DNA from: Gemmatimonadota bacterium
GTDB lineage: Bacteria; Gemmatimonadota; Gemmatimonadetes; Gemmatimonadales; GWC2-71-9
Length of the DNA stretch: 52,343 bases
Direction: 5' to 3'
Assembly (NCBI GenBank): GCA_003221895.1
Contig: QHUJ01000128.1
Coordinates: 1 to 52,343, forward strand
Below, in pieces: positions 50,901 through 52,343 of the stretch. The position numbers were made by a program, and so were the translations under genes. Positions within the stretch are counted from its first letter, which is position 1; every line of letters starts with the position of its first letter. The notes under the pieces are model-generated. The model made no database searches, had not been told where the DNA came from, and was given only the letters and a program-made list of their open reading frames with translations.

Positions 50901-52343
<1,443 letters not shown>

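Overview
This window is a high-GC stretch (by eye roughly two thirds G+C) of a Gram-negative-type bacterial chromosome that is almost wholly devoted to making, exporting, modifying and regulating a surface polysaccharide. Large lipoproteins with tandem BIG2 or PKD domains beside a Wzx/Wzy-type exopolysaccharide locus, and dense overlapping reading frames, fit Gemmatimonadota best. That assignment is an inference; Acidobacteriota or Myxococcota are not excluded. No rRNA, tRNA, CRISPR array, insertion sequence or phage gene was seen.

Layout. 8-4705 (leftward): GT4, nucleotidyltransferase-like, CapK-like ligase, GT2. 5013-10817 (rightward): a GEMM-I cyclic-dinucleotide riboswitch with its own terminator, then two large BIG2 lipoproteins and a strong terminator. 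10816-15644 (leftward): kinase-GT4 fusion, ATP-grasp, GT2, polysaccharide deacetylase. 15777-24762 (leftward): triple metallophosphoesterase lipoprotein, nucleotidyltransferase-kinase, kinase, flippase, O-antigen ligase/polymerase. 24917-26914 (leftward): methyltransferase and a single-domain metallophosphoesterase lipoprotein. 27164-35780 (leftward): membrane/epimerase fusion, L-2-hydroxyglutarate oxidase-like enzyme, flippase, two asparagine-synthase-like proteins, initiating sugar transferase. 35954-37875 (leftward): DegT aminotransferase and PIG-L deacetylase. 38074-39615: NtrC-family regulator. 40023-43269 (rightward): Wzc-like tyrosine kinase and Wza-like exporter. 43266-46303: small exported protein, degenerate receiver-GGDEF protein, histidine kinase. 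46405-50087 (leftward): second initiating sugar transferase, second NtrC-family regulator, epimerase. 50178 to the right edge (rightward): low-molecular-weight tyrosine phosphatase and an unfinished PKD lipoprotein with 49 consecutive prolines.

How it fits together. The sugar transferases start a lipid-linked glycan, the glycosyltransferases extend it, the flippases and ligase/polymerase move and polymerise it, and Wzc/Wza with the phosphatase control length and export. The deacetylases, aminotransferase, methyltransferase and kinases decorate it. Most functions occur twice (GT2, flippase, sugar transferase, asparagine-synthase-like, NtrC regulator), which suggests two related glycans or a duplicated locus.

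Main regulatory observation. Upstream of nearly every leftward operon lies an 18-bp dyad of the form TGTNGC-N6-GYNACA. At four of these operons a sigma-54 -24/-12 element sits 63-66 bp downstream of the dyad. With two GAFTGA-type NtrC-family activators in the window, this looks like a local sigma-54 regulon that includes both regulators. A cyclic-dinucleotide layer (riboswitch with an A at the ligand-specificity position, plus a catalytically degenerate GGDEF protein) is superimposed on it.
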